A DNA stretch of 64,000 bases. Source: Tepidibacter aestuarii (GTDB lineage Bacteria > Bacillota > Clostridia > Peptostreptococcales > Peptostreptococcaceae). Below the pieces are notes generated by a model. That model did not search any database. It saw only the letters and a program-made list of their open reading frames with translations, and was not told the DNA's origin. Below, one piece after another: positions 1-7,803 of this stretch. Position numbers and translations under genes: made by a program. The stretch's first letter is position 1. Each line of letters starts with the position of its first letter. The DNA lies in the NCBI RefSeq assembly GCF_934924865.1, contig NZ_OW235315.1:2914001-2978000 (forward strand), read 5' to 3'.

Positions 1-1140
1 GGTTATAGTATTTCCTTCTGTAAAAACCACAAGTCTTTCAATTATATTTTTTAGCTCTCTAACATTTCCTGGATAATCATAATTTATTAAAAGATTTAAA
101 AGCTTTTCATCTATTTTCTCAACCCTTTTTTTTGTCTCTAGTTGAGTCTTATGTAAGAAATAATCAATTAAAATCGGTAAATCTTCTTTTCGTTTTCTAA
201 GTGGAGGTATTTCAATAATAACCGTACTTATTCTATAATATAGGTCTTCCCTAAAATTTTTATCTGCTATGGCTTCATTAAGATTTTTGTTCGTTGCAGA
301 AATAAGCCTAAAGTCAGTTTTTATAACTTTATTACTTCCTATTCTTTCTATCTCTTTCCTATCAATATTTCTAAGTATTTTTATCTGAGTACTAAGAGGT
401 ATATCTCCTATCTCATCCAGAAACAATGTTCCATTATGAGATGCTTCAAACCTTCCTACCCTCATTGAGTTTGAACCTGTAAATGAACCTTTTTCATGAC
501 CATATAATTCTGATTCTAATAGTGAATCTGAAAATGAATAACAATTAACAGGCATGAAAATTTCATTCTTTCGTCTACTACACATATGAATGTACCTAGC
601 AATAACCTCTTTGCCTACCCCTGATTCTCCTAATATCAACACATTTAAATCTGTCTGAGCTGCTTTTTCAGCAAGCTTAATTGTTTTTTTGAGTAACGGA
701 CTTTTAGATGTAAGTATGAATTCAGACTTTTTAAATTCTTTTTTTAATACACTATTTTCTTTGCTTAATAACTTTATTTTCTTGACCTTTTCAATATCAA
801 AAATAAGCTCTTGTGGATTATTACTTTTTATAAAATAAGAAAAAGCACCATTTTTCATAGCATCTACTGCATTTTCAACACTACCAAATCCAGTTATGAT
901 TATACATTCAATTCCACAGTCTAAGGATTTTACATGCTCAAGTACCTTTATCCCACTAATTCCATCCATTATCATATCCGTAAGTACAACATCATACTCA
1001 TTTTTATTTATCATATTAATTCCCATTTCTCCACTATGGGCTATATCAACAATATATCCTTTTTTCTCAAGAATTATTTTAAGAAGTTCTCTAAAATCTG
1101 CCTCATCATCAATCACCAGTAACTTAAGTGCTATTTCCAT
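1..1140 (-). CDS. Sigma-54-dependent response regulator (NtrC family), 3' end outside window
   Basis: Reverse translation from ATG at 1140 gives a receiver domain (residues about 5-120; phospho-acceptor Asp in VVLTDM) followed by a sigma-54 interaction AAA+ ATPase domain: Walker A GESGVGKE, Walker B GTLFLDEIGDI, and the NVRELKN segment near the window edge. The Fis-type DNA-binding end is cut off; 380 residues are visible. The sigma-54 contact loop reads GSFTGS rather than the usual GAFTGA. The start overlaps the 3' end of the kinase gene by 17 bp, so the two are translationally coupled and surely partners. The protein would activate RNA polymerase with sigma-54; the likely target is the -24/-12 promoter in front of the antiporter at the head of this operon (inference). 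Confidence 0.93.
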   Translation of the reverse strand, partial: MEIALKLLVIDDEADFRELLKIILEKKGYIVDIAHSGEMGINMINKNEYDVVLTDMIMDGISGIKVLEHVKSLDCGIECIIITGFGSVENAVDAMKNGAFSYFIKSNNPQELIFDIEKVKKIKLLSKENSVLKKEFKKSEFILTSKSPLLKKTIKLAEKAAQTDLNVLILGESGVGKEVIARYIHMCSRRKNEIFMPVNCYSFSDSLLESELYGHEKGSFTGSNSMRVGRFEASHNGTLFLDEIGDIPLSTQIKILRNIDRKEIERIGSNKVIKTDFRLISATNKNLNEAIADKNFREDLYYRISTVIIEIPPLRKRKEDLPILIDYFLHKTQLETKKRVEKIDEKLLNLLINYDYPGNVRELKNIIERLVVFTEGNTIT

Positions 1141-3166
1141 ACTCAACACCCCTTTTCAAAATCATTATAGTAAACATTGTTCCTTTTCCTTCTACGCTCT
1201 CTACTTTTATATCCCCCTTGATTTTTAGTAGTTCTGAATAAACAATATATAGTCCTAAACCAGTTCCTTTTCCAGTAGGTTTAGTTGTAAAAAAAGGATC
1301 AAAAACTTTCTCTTTTAACTCTTCTGAAATTCCTACACCTTCATCTTTAATAATAATCTTTACGTGTTCTTCTAATGTATAATCACAAAATATCTCTATA
1401 TTTCCACCACTCGGCATAGCATCTATAGCATTTGAAATTAAATTTATTAATATATGCTTAATGGATTCAGGATTTGAAATTAAATTTATATCATTAGAAC
1501 ATTTTAATATTACTTCAATATTATTTTCCTTAAATTTTTTATTAAAATATTGAAGTATCTCAAAAATTATATCTCTAAGATTAACTAATTCTTCAACATC
1601 ATTAGTTAGTCTTGAAAATTTCAATAAATTATCAATGATTTTACTTGAACGGTTAACAGCACTATCAATTGCATTGAGTGCTTTTAGTTTATTAGGATCA
1701 AGATCATTATACTCATCTTCTAGTATAAATGTAGAATTCCTTATAACTCCGAGGGGATTCCTTAGTTCATGAGCAATACCAGAAGCCAATCTACCAATAG
1801 CCTCCATTCTATTTGAGTGTACAATTTTTTGTTCTTTAATTCTATCCATAGTAACATCTACAATCATTATGAGTTTTTGATCAATAATAACAAGTTCAGA
1901 TTTAAGAGGATAGATACTTACTTCATAAAGTCTATTCTTATATTTATATTCTTTTTTCTCTAAGATTTTATTTTTACTATTTATATCCATACTCAATATT
2001 GAGTCATATGTATTATTAAAATCAACTAAAATATCAATACATTCAAATTTTTTATTCAAAATATTATCTATATCCATACTTATATATTTTAGAAAAGAAC
2101 TATTTATATTTTTAATGATTCCATTGTTTCCTATGACTATTAGATAACTCTTCATACTATTAAAAGCTATCTGCAATTCATTTTTTGTAATTTCCAATTC
2201 ATCAGTTTTTGATTTTACTAGTATCTTTAAACTCTTATTCCATAAATAAGTTGCATAACCTCCTATAATAACTAATATAATTAAAGTTATTATAGTAAGT
2301 TTTAATTTTTCATATTTGTTATCTTCATAAAATGAAGAAGAAAATCCACTCCATTTTTGATGTATCTTATCAAGAGTTCCTTTTCTTTTCAAATTAAAAA
2401 TAGATTTATTGATTACTCCAAGTAAATTTTTCTTATCTTTCGTAACTCCTATTACACATTTTTTATCATATAATGGTTTTTCTAAAATCCTATAATTATC
2501 TAAATTTGATAACTCTTTTATGTGATACCATATTACTGGTTCATCTCCCATTACTAGGTCTACTTCATTATTATCAAGTAATTTCAATGCCTCCCCTAAA
2601 TTATTCGTAAAAATAAAATCAGAGTCTATATTTAGACTTTTTAAATGCTCTATAGAATAATCTCCTTTTTGTACACCTATTAATTTACCTTTTAAATCAT
2701 CAATATCATAAATATCCTTATTATTTTTATTAACAAGGATTAACCCCCTTAAACTATATATAGGATCAGAAAACTCAACGTATTTAGCCCTTTCTTTCGA
2801 AGGAATCATATCGCATAAATCCGTCTCACCTCTAGCTAAAGAATCTAGTGCTTCATTCCATACTATAGGTTTTGAAATAATTGGAATCCCTAATTCTATA
2901 GAAATTGCATTTATATAATCCACCACCAATCCCATATACTGGCCATTTTCTTTATAATATATACCTAAAGGTGCTTCATTAATATTTCCTCCATATATAA
3001 GAAATTGATTCTCTTTTAATAATCTATTTTCCTCAATAGTGAATTCTTTAGATAGTTTAAAATATTCGACTAAGTTAACATCATATTCCAGTTGTACAAC
3101 CTCATTTATATAAAAACTTATAGATAATATAAATATAATTACAAAATACACAGTCTTTTTTTTCAT
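1124..3166 (-). CDS. Sensor histidine kinase with extracellular solute-binding (SBP_bac_3) sensor
   Basis: 680 aa. An N-terminal signal-anchor is followed by a periplasmic-binding-protein type 3 domain (about residues 45-265, with GIYYKENGQYMGLVVDYI and the SDPIYS region), a membrane helix (about 285-305), a PAS-like segment, a HisKA H-box (HELRNPL) and an HATPase domain (N box NLISNAIDAM, G boxes DEGVGIS and GTGLGLYI). The SBP_bac_3 family usually binds amino acids or other small polar solutes, so the kinase probably senses one directly. An upstream in-frame start is possible, but ATG at 3166 follows a strong GGGGGG ribosome site and begins a proper signal-anchor, so I chose it. It lies 85 bp downstream of the antiporter gene and overlaps the regulator gene. 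Confidence 0.93.
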   Translation of the reverse strand: MKKKTVYFVIIFILSISFYINEVVQLEYDVNLVEYFKLSKEFTIEENRLLKENQFLIYGGNINEAPLGIYYKENGQYMGLVVDYINAISIELGIPIISKPIVWNEALDSLARGETDLCDMIPSKERAKYVEFSDPIYSLRGLILVNKNNKDIYDIDDLKGKLIGVQKGDYSIEHLKSLNIDSDFIFTNNLGEALKLLDNNEVDLVMGDEPVIWYHIKELSNLDNYRILEKPLYDKKCVIGVTKDKKNLLGVINKSIFNLKRKGTLDKIHQKWSGFSSSFYEDNKYEKLKLTIITLIILVIIGGYATYLWNKSLKILVKSKTDELEITKNELQIAFNSMKSYLIVIGNNGIIKNINSSFLKYISMDIDNILNKKFECIDILVDFNNTYDSILSMDINSKNKILEKKEYKYKNRLYEVSIYPLKSELVIIDQKLIMIVDVTMDRIKEQKIVHSNRMEAIGRLASGIAHELRNPLGVIRNSTFILEDEYNDLDPNKLKALNAIDSAVNRSSKIIDNLLKFSRLTNDVEELVNLRDIIFEILQYFNKKFKENNIEVILKCSNDINLISNPESIKHILINLISNAIDAMPSGGNIEIFCDYTLEEHVKIIIKDEGVGISEELKEKVFDPFFTTKPTGKGTGLGLYIVYSELLKIKGDIKVESVEGKGTMFTIMILKRGVEYGNST

Positions 3167-3251
3167 ATAATTCCCCCCAAAAAAATAAGAACCAGAGAAT
3201 ATCCTCTGATTCAATTATTTAACAATTTCTATTTAAAATCAATATTAATAT

Positions 3252-4679
3252 TTAATTTTCATCTTTTGAACGAGCTAATTTAAGTTCTTCATTTTTTGAA
3301 TTATTTTCTTCTAACGCAGCAACTGTAACCCCTACAAAACTCAAGATTATAACAACAAGAGGCATGGTATAATTAAAAACAGCCCATTTAAAATACATCA
3401 AAGTCGGAACCCCCAGTACTCCATATAAAAATGCTCCACATGTATTCCAAGGGATAAGTGCAGAAGTAACAGTTCCTGAAGATTCTAAAGCATTTGATAA
3501 TGTTTTTGGATGAAGCCCCATTTTTTTATACGCTTGTGCATACATACGCCCTGGTAAAACGATCGCAATATATTGCTCAGGCATAGTCATATTACTTCCA
3601 ATACAAGTAGCTACAGTTAAAGCGATTAATCCTTGAGCGCTTTTTATTCCCTTTAATAGTTTGTCAACTATAACCTCTAACTGCCCTGTTCTCTCCATTA
3701 TTCCACCAAACATCATAGCAATTAATGTTAATGATATAGAGAACATCATATTCATAAGACCACCTGCAGTAAGAAGTCCATCAATAGATTCAATACCTGT
3801 TTGACTCACATATCCATCATAACTAACATTTAATATATCTCCAAAATTTGCTCCTTGGTATATTGGTGCTAAAACAGCTCCTAATATTATACCTAAAAAT
3901 ATCCCTGGTATAGCTGGCATCTTTTTAGCTATAGAAACAATAACAAGCAAGGGTGGTAAAAGTAATACTGGTGATATTTTAAATGCTCCTTCTAGCCCAT
4001 CTTTCATAAGTTGAATTGAACTAGTATCAACGCTATTATTACCAAACTTCATACCAACAATACCAAAAACTATAAGTGCTATAGAATAAGATATCATTGT
4101 AGGCTTCATCATAAATTTTACGTGGGTAAACACATCTGTACCTGCCATGGCAGGAGCTAAATTAGTAGTATCAGATAATGGTGACATTTTATCTCCAAAA
4201 TATGCTCCTGATATAATTGCACCAGCTGCAATAGGTGCTGGTATTCCTAACCCTTGAGCTATTCCCATCAAAGCAATACCTATCGTTCCAGCTGCCCCCC
4301 AAGATGTGCCTGTAGCTAAAGCAGTAATAGAACAAATAATCATGGTTGCAACTAAAAAAATCTTAGGAGATAAAATTTTAAGTCCATAGTATATCATCGA
4401 TGGTACAACCCCAGATAATAACCAAACTCCAATCAAAACCCCTATAATTGCTAATATAACTATCGCTTGAAGAGCTTGACGAATTCCATCAAACATACTC
4501 TCTTCAATATCTTTCCATTTGTAACCAATCTTTAATGCTATTATTGCAGCAAAAGCCGTCCCTATCAGCATTGGAATATGGGGATTAGCTTCAAAAACCG
4601 CTATACCAATTCCCATAACAACCATCAAAAATCCGAACGACAACAAAGCTTCATAAATATGAGCCTTTCTAACTTCCAT
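3252..4679 (-). CDS. nhaC: NhaC-family Na+/H+ antiporter-type transporter
   Basis: 475 aa with about 11-12 hydrophobic segments. Family-typical stretches include GTSWGAAGTIGIALMGIA, GAYFGDKMSPLSDTTNLAPA and MMFGGIMERTG. NhaC relatives exchange Na+ and H+, but the superfamily also includes malate/lactate (MleN) and amino-acid carriers, so the substrate is open. The start is preceded by GGGAGG with 8-nt spacing. It is the first gene of an operon with a solute-sensing kinase and a sigma-54 activator, which fits a nutrient-inducible carrier better than a housekeeping pH antiporter (inference). A sigma-54 promoter lies about 65 bp upstream. Confidence 0.9.
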   Translation of the reverse strand: MEVRKAHIYEALLSFGFLMVVMGIGIAVFEANPHIPMLIGTAFAAIIALKIGYKWKDIEESMFDGIRQALQAIVILAIIGVLIGVWLLSGVVPSMIYYGLKILSPKIFLVATMIICSITALATGTSWGAAGTIGIALMGIAQGLGIPAPIAAGAIISGAYFGDKMSPLSDTTNLAPAMAGTDVFTHVKFMMKPTMISYSIALIVFGIVGMKFGNNSVDTSSIQLMKDGLEGAFKISPVLLLPPLLVIVSIAKKMPAIPGIFLGIILGAVLAPIYQGANFGDILNVSYDGYVSQTGIESIDGLLTAGGLMNMMFSISLTLIAMMFGGIMERTGQLEVIVDKLLKGIKSAQGLIALTVATCIGSNMTMPEQYIAIVLPGRMYAQAYKKMGLHPKTLSNALESSGTVTSALIPWNTCGAFLYGVLGVPTLMYFKWAVFNYTMPLVVIILSFVGVTVAALEENNSKNEELKLARSKDEN

Positions 4680-4741
4680 TCAAAATACCTCCCTAAATTT
4701 GAAATTTTATATTACCTAATTATCTATTTATATTTATATAG

Positions 4742-4757
4742 AGCAAATTTGATGCCA
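4742..4757 (-). promoter_or_regulatory. Sigma-54 (-24/-12) promoter of the antiporter operon
   Basis: On the minus strand the sequence reads TGGCAT-CAAAT-TTGCT. It matches the consensus TGGCAC-N5-TTGCW with one change and exact spacing. It would start transcription near 4730, leaving a leader of about 50 nt. The operon it precedes encodes its own sigma-54 activator. Confidence 0.82.
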
Positions 4758-4848
4758 ACTTTACATTCTTTTCATACTTTTTTAATTATACTGAATTTTC
4801 TGTTAATCATTAGTTCTAAAGTCGAATAAATTATAATCTAAATTTATA

Positions 4849-4888
4849 TTTTGAAATTTTTTTCAAAAACTTTTGAAATTTTTTTCAT
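4849..4888 (-). promoter_or_regulatory. Tandem upstream activator site for the sigma-54 regulator
   Basis: Two tandem copies of TTTTGAAATTTTTTTCA begin at 4849 and 4871, exactly 22 bp (about two helical turns) apart. The first extends to a perfect 8-4-8 palindrome (TTTTGAAA/TTTCAAAA). The pair lies about 90-130 bp upstream of the -24 element, where enhancer-binding proteins normally bind. The assignment to the regulator encoded in this operon is inference. Confidence 0.65.
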
Positions 4889-4918
4889 TTTTAAAACATA
4901 GAGCTATATATTTATCTA

Positions 4919-4967
4919 AAAAAACAATACTACTTTCTTATATAAGAAAGTAGTATTGTTTTTTTGG
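4919..4967. terminator. Bidirectional hairpin in a divergent intergenic region
   Basis: A 17-bp stem (AACAATACTACTTTCTT and its complement) is flanked by A and T runs, so it looks like an intrinsic terminator on either strand. Both neighbouring genes point away from it, so no annotated transcript ends here. An unannotated small RNA or an insulator role is possible. Confidence 0.6.
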
Positions 4968-5309
4968 TTAGTTTATTTTAATATTGGGTTTATAGGTTGT
5001 TCAATTTTACTATTTTCAATATTCAAATCTAACTTTGATATATATACTTGCTTCCTTTTTAATATAATTTACCTCTCTTTTAATTATTGTTTTATTTAAT
5101 TCCAGAAATTCAGTACAGTAATAAATAATATTTCCGCATTTTTAGATATTTCCCAGGAAAAATAAACATTATAAGTCAGTACTATATAATTTCCAACATA
5201 AAAACAAGTTTTAAAGCTTATATTGTTAATTTTTTCATTTCTTAATTATTAATGTCATTTAATTTTATTGTACATATACTAGATGTAGTCGCTTTTAATT
5301 AGTACTAAT
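4968..5309. other. Intergenic, no gene seen
   Basis: AT-rich DNA between the hairpin and the radical SAM gene. No open frame with a ribosome site and no recognisable riboswitch was seen. A promoter for the downstream gene probably lies here, but none is clear. Confidence 0.5.
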
Positions 5310-5323
5310 CAAGGGGGTATATT

Positions 5324-6664
5324 ATGAAATCTGTTAAAAGCTTACTTAGCTCTGCAGTTTTAAAGGAAGGGCTAAAATATATAGAAAAAGAACCTATGAA
5401 AAATCTTCCCAAGCTACTCAATTGGGCTGATAAATTAGCTTCAAAGGATTATCACAAAAACATTATTAATCATTTAAAAAATATTTGTAATAAAGAAGAT
5501 AATAATTGGAACATATTTATCAAAAGATTTTTTAAAGAATTAAATCCAAACGTAAGAAACAAAGCTGTTACTAATTTTTTTCTTAATTCAGCTATTTTAG
5601 GATTGCCGATTAGAGATAAGAAAAAGCAAGAATACAATTGTAATGTTCCTTGGGCAATCTTAATGGATCCAACATCTGCTTGTAATCTTAACTGTACAGG
5701 CTGTTGGGCATCTGAATATGGTCAACATGCTTCTCTAGACAACGATCAAATAGATAAAATTATAACAGAAGGAAAGGAATTAGGAATTTATATGTATATT
5801 TTTTCTGGCGGTGAACCTCTAGTTAGAAAAGATGACTTAATAAAAATAGCACAAAAACATGATGACTGTATGTTCCTAGCCTTTACTAATGCTACTTTAA
5901 TAGATGAAAATTTTGCTAAAGAACTAGCTGAAGTTGGAAATTTTGCATTAGCCATTAGTGTTGAAGGCTTTGAAGAAGAAACAGATATGAGAAGAGGAAA
6001 AGGTACTTATCAAAAAGTAATGGCAGCCATGGATTTACTAAAAAAAGAAGGTATTCTTTTTGGATTCTCAACATGTTATCACAGCAAAAATACTGAAGTT
6101 ATTGGATCTGATGAATACGTTGATTTCTTAATAGATAAAGGTTGTATGTTTGGCTGGTATTTTACTTATATACCTATTGGAAAAGATGCTTCAATAAACT
6201 TATTAGCAACTCCTGATCAGCGTGAATACATGTATCATAAAGTAAGAAAAATGAGACAGGAAAAACCAATTTTTATGCTAGATTTTTGGAACGACGGAGA
6301 ATATGTAAATGGATGTATTGCGGGAGGAAGAATATATCTTCATATAAATGCAAATGGAGATGTGGAACCATGTGCATTTATTCACTACTCCAATGTTAAT
6401 ATAAAAAATGTAAGTTTAATAGAAGCATTAAGATCACCACTATTTTTACAATATAAAGAAAATCAACCATTTAACAAAAACCATTTAAGACCATGTCCTT
6501 TATTAGATAATCCTGATAAATTAAAAGAAATGGTAGAAAAATCATCAGCATACTCAACTCAACCTATAGACAAAGAATCCGTTAATGATCTTACAGACAA
6601 ATGTCAAGATATTTCAAAAAAATGGGCAGATACTGCTAAAGAACTTTATAACAAAGATAGCTAA
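5324..6664 (+). CDS. Radical SAM protein with C-terminal auxiliary-cluster cysteines
   Basis: 446 aa. The radical SAM motif CNLNCTGCW (about residue 122) is preceded by the MDPTSA segment. The SAM-binding FSGGEP stretch follows at about 165. The C-terminal part has further cysteines (GCIAGGRIYLHINANGD, PCAFIHYS, RPCPLLDNP), typical of a SPASM-like second iron-sulphur site. A helical N-terminal extension of about 100 residues precedes the core. The start follows AAGGGGG at 7-nt spacing. It is a single-gene unit closed by a terminator. The substrate is unknown, and no small precursor peptide is visible beside it. Confidence 0.85.
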   Translation: MKSVKSLLSSAVLKEGLKYIEKEPMKNLPKLLNWADKLASKDYHKNIINHLKNICNKEDNNWNIFIKRFFKELNPNVRNKAVTNFFLNSAILGLPIRDKKKQEYNCNVPWAILMDPTSACNLNCTGCWASEYGQHASLDNDQIDKIITEGKELGIYMYIFSGGEPLVRKDDLIKIAQKHDDCMFLAFTNATLIDENFAKELAEVGNFALAISVEGFEEETDMRRGKGTYQKVMAAMDLLKKEGILFGFSTCYHSKNTEVIGSDEYVDFLIDKGCMFGWYFTYIPIGKDASINLLATPDQREYMYHKVRKMRQEKPIFMLDFWNDGEYVNGCIAGGRIYLHINANGDVEPCAFIHYSNVNIKNVSLIEALRSPLFLQYKENQPFNKNHLRPCPLLDNPDKLKEMVEKSSAYSTQPIDKESVNDLTDKCQDISKKWADTAKELYNKDS

Positions 6665-6688
6665 TAATAATGATATCTATTATATAAA

Positions 6689-6743
6689 AATAGCCTATAG
6701 TATGAACTCTTTTTACATTGTCCATCCTATAGGTTATTTTTTT
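6689..6743 (+). terminator. Terminator after the radical SAM gene
   Basis: The stem AATAGCCTATAG pairs with CTATAGGTTATT (one G-U pair) around a 26-nt loop, followed by a run of T residues. Confidence 0.65.
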
Positions 6744-6760
6744 ATATCTGTAAACTTTTT

Positions 6761-6811
6761 TATCTGAAAGCTAAAGTTTTAGAACTCCATCTAAATTAAG
6801 TTTCGCTTTAT
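6761..6811 (+). repeat. Short interspersed repeat, family 2 (internally deleted copy)
   Basis: Both ends match the element at 50.40-50.54 kb: the left end TATCTGAAAGCTAAAG and the right end CTAAATTAAGTTTCGCTTTA. The interior present at 50.4 kb is missing here. The right end touches the yhaM stop codon. Confidence 0.6.
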
Positions 6812-7708
6812 TTACATATATAGTTTTGTTCCAATTCTTCTATCATATTCTGACCAATTATTTGGTTCTGTAATATTTCTAACCTGCTCTATTTTGTTTA
6901 ACATTGCATCAACATAATCCGCATAATGTACTATGAACGCTTCCTCTGTTTTTGGAACCTTAGGTGAACCATATTCTAATTTCCCATGATGCTGAATTAT
7001 ACAGCTTTTGATCCTCATTTTAAAATCTTCACTATAAATATCTCCACCAGAACGAAAAGCCTCTTCTAACATAGTAACTCCCATAACTATATGCCCCTCC
7101 ATATCTCCACGCATTGTTACAGAAAAAGGTCCATCAATTTTGTATTCTTCAATTTTGCCAATGTCATGTAACTTAGCTCCAAGAATTGCTATTTCCTTAT
7201 ACCTACAATTGTATCTATCTGTCATTATCTTTGCCAAATACATAGAATTCAAAGTATGTTCTGCAAGGCCTCCTAAATAATTATGGTGCTGACTAAGTCC
7301 TCCAATGCCTTTTTTAAATCTTTCTACAAATTTATTATCATTGAAAAAATATTCATCTAAAGCTCTACACTCATCACTTTCAAATACTTCTTTAGATATC
7401 CTATTCATTTCATCCATAATATCTTCAATCGGTCTTTCAACACTAGGAAGAAACTCTTCTATATTAAATGTTTTTTCCTTTTTAAAACTCTGTACATTAA
7501 GAACACCATCTTTGGTTGCCTTAACAGAAATTACATCGCCTACCTCTAACCTATCCGTACTATCAGGAATATGAGCCTTTACATCTCCAGTTTTATCTCC
7601 AATAAAAGCAATAAGAGTACCTTCTCTTCTAGCAAGCTTCTTTATTATCATAAAACTTGATTTAAAACTTTCATTATCATTTATATCTTTAACAAAAATA
7701 CTTTTCAT
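6812..7708 (-). CDS. yhaM: YhaM-like 3'-5' exoribonuclease (OB-fold plus HD domain)
   Basis: 298 aa. An N-terminal OB-fold nucleic-acid-binding domain (about 15-90) is followed by an HD phosphohydrolase domain with GLAEHTLNSM and LGAKLHDIGKIEEY and a later QHHG motif, the metal ligands of the family. Length and order match Bacillus YhaM, a 3'-5' exonuclease on RNA and single-stranded DNA. The start has an AAGGAAGAG site 3 nt upstream. The gene is flanked by short inverted copies of an interspersed repeat (ends at 6811 and 7788). Confidence 0.88.
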   Translation of the reverse strand: MKSIFVKDINDNESFKSSFMIIKKLARREGTLIAFIGDKTGDVKAHIPDSTDRLEVGDVISVKATKDGVLNVQSFKKEKTFNIEEFLPSVERPIEDIMDEMNRISKEVFESDECRALDEYFFNDNKFVERFKKGIGGLSQHHNYLGGLAEHTLNSMYLAKIMTDRYNCRYKEIAILGAKLHDIGKIEEYKIDGPFSVTMRGDMEGHIVMGVTMLEEAFRSGGDIYSEDFKMRIKSCIIQHHGKLEYGSPKVPKTEEAFIVHYADYVDAMLNKIEQVRNITEPNNWSEYDRRIGTKLYM

Positions 7709-7784
7709 AGTCTCTTCCTTTCTATGACAAATTTGAAAATCCGCTTTATCTTCTTATTTTTTCACTATATATATTTTTTATCCT

Positions 7785-7803
7785 TGATAAAGCGAAACTT
7801 AAT
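7785..7803 (-). repeat. Short interspersed repeat, family 2 (inverted partial copy)
   Basis: ATAAAGCGAAACTTAAT is the inverted counterpart of the 6.8 kb repeat end. The two face each other across yhaM. It overlaps the stop codon of the next gene by a few bases. Confidence 0.5.

Noticed and set aside
3167..3214. Longer start for the histidine kinase
   Set aside because: No ribosome site; the ATG at 3166 follows a perfect one and opens a signal-anchor.
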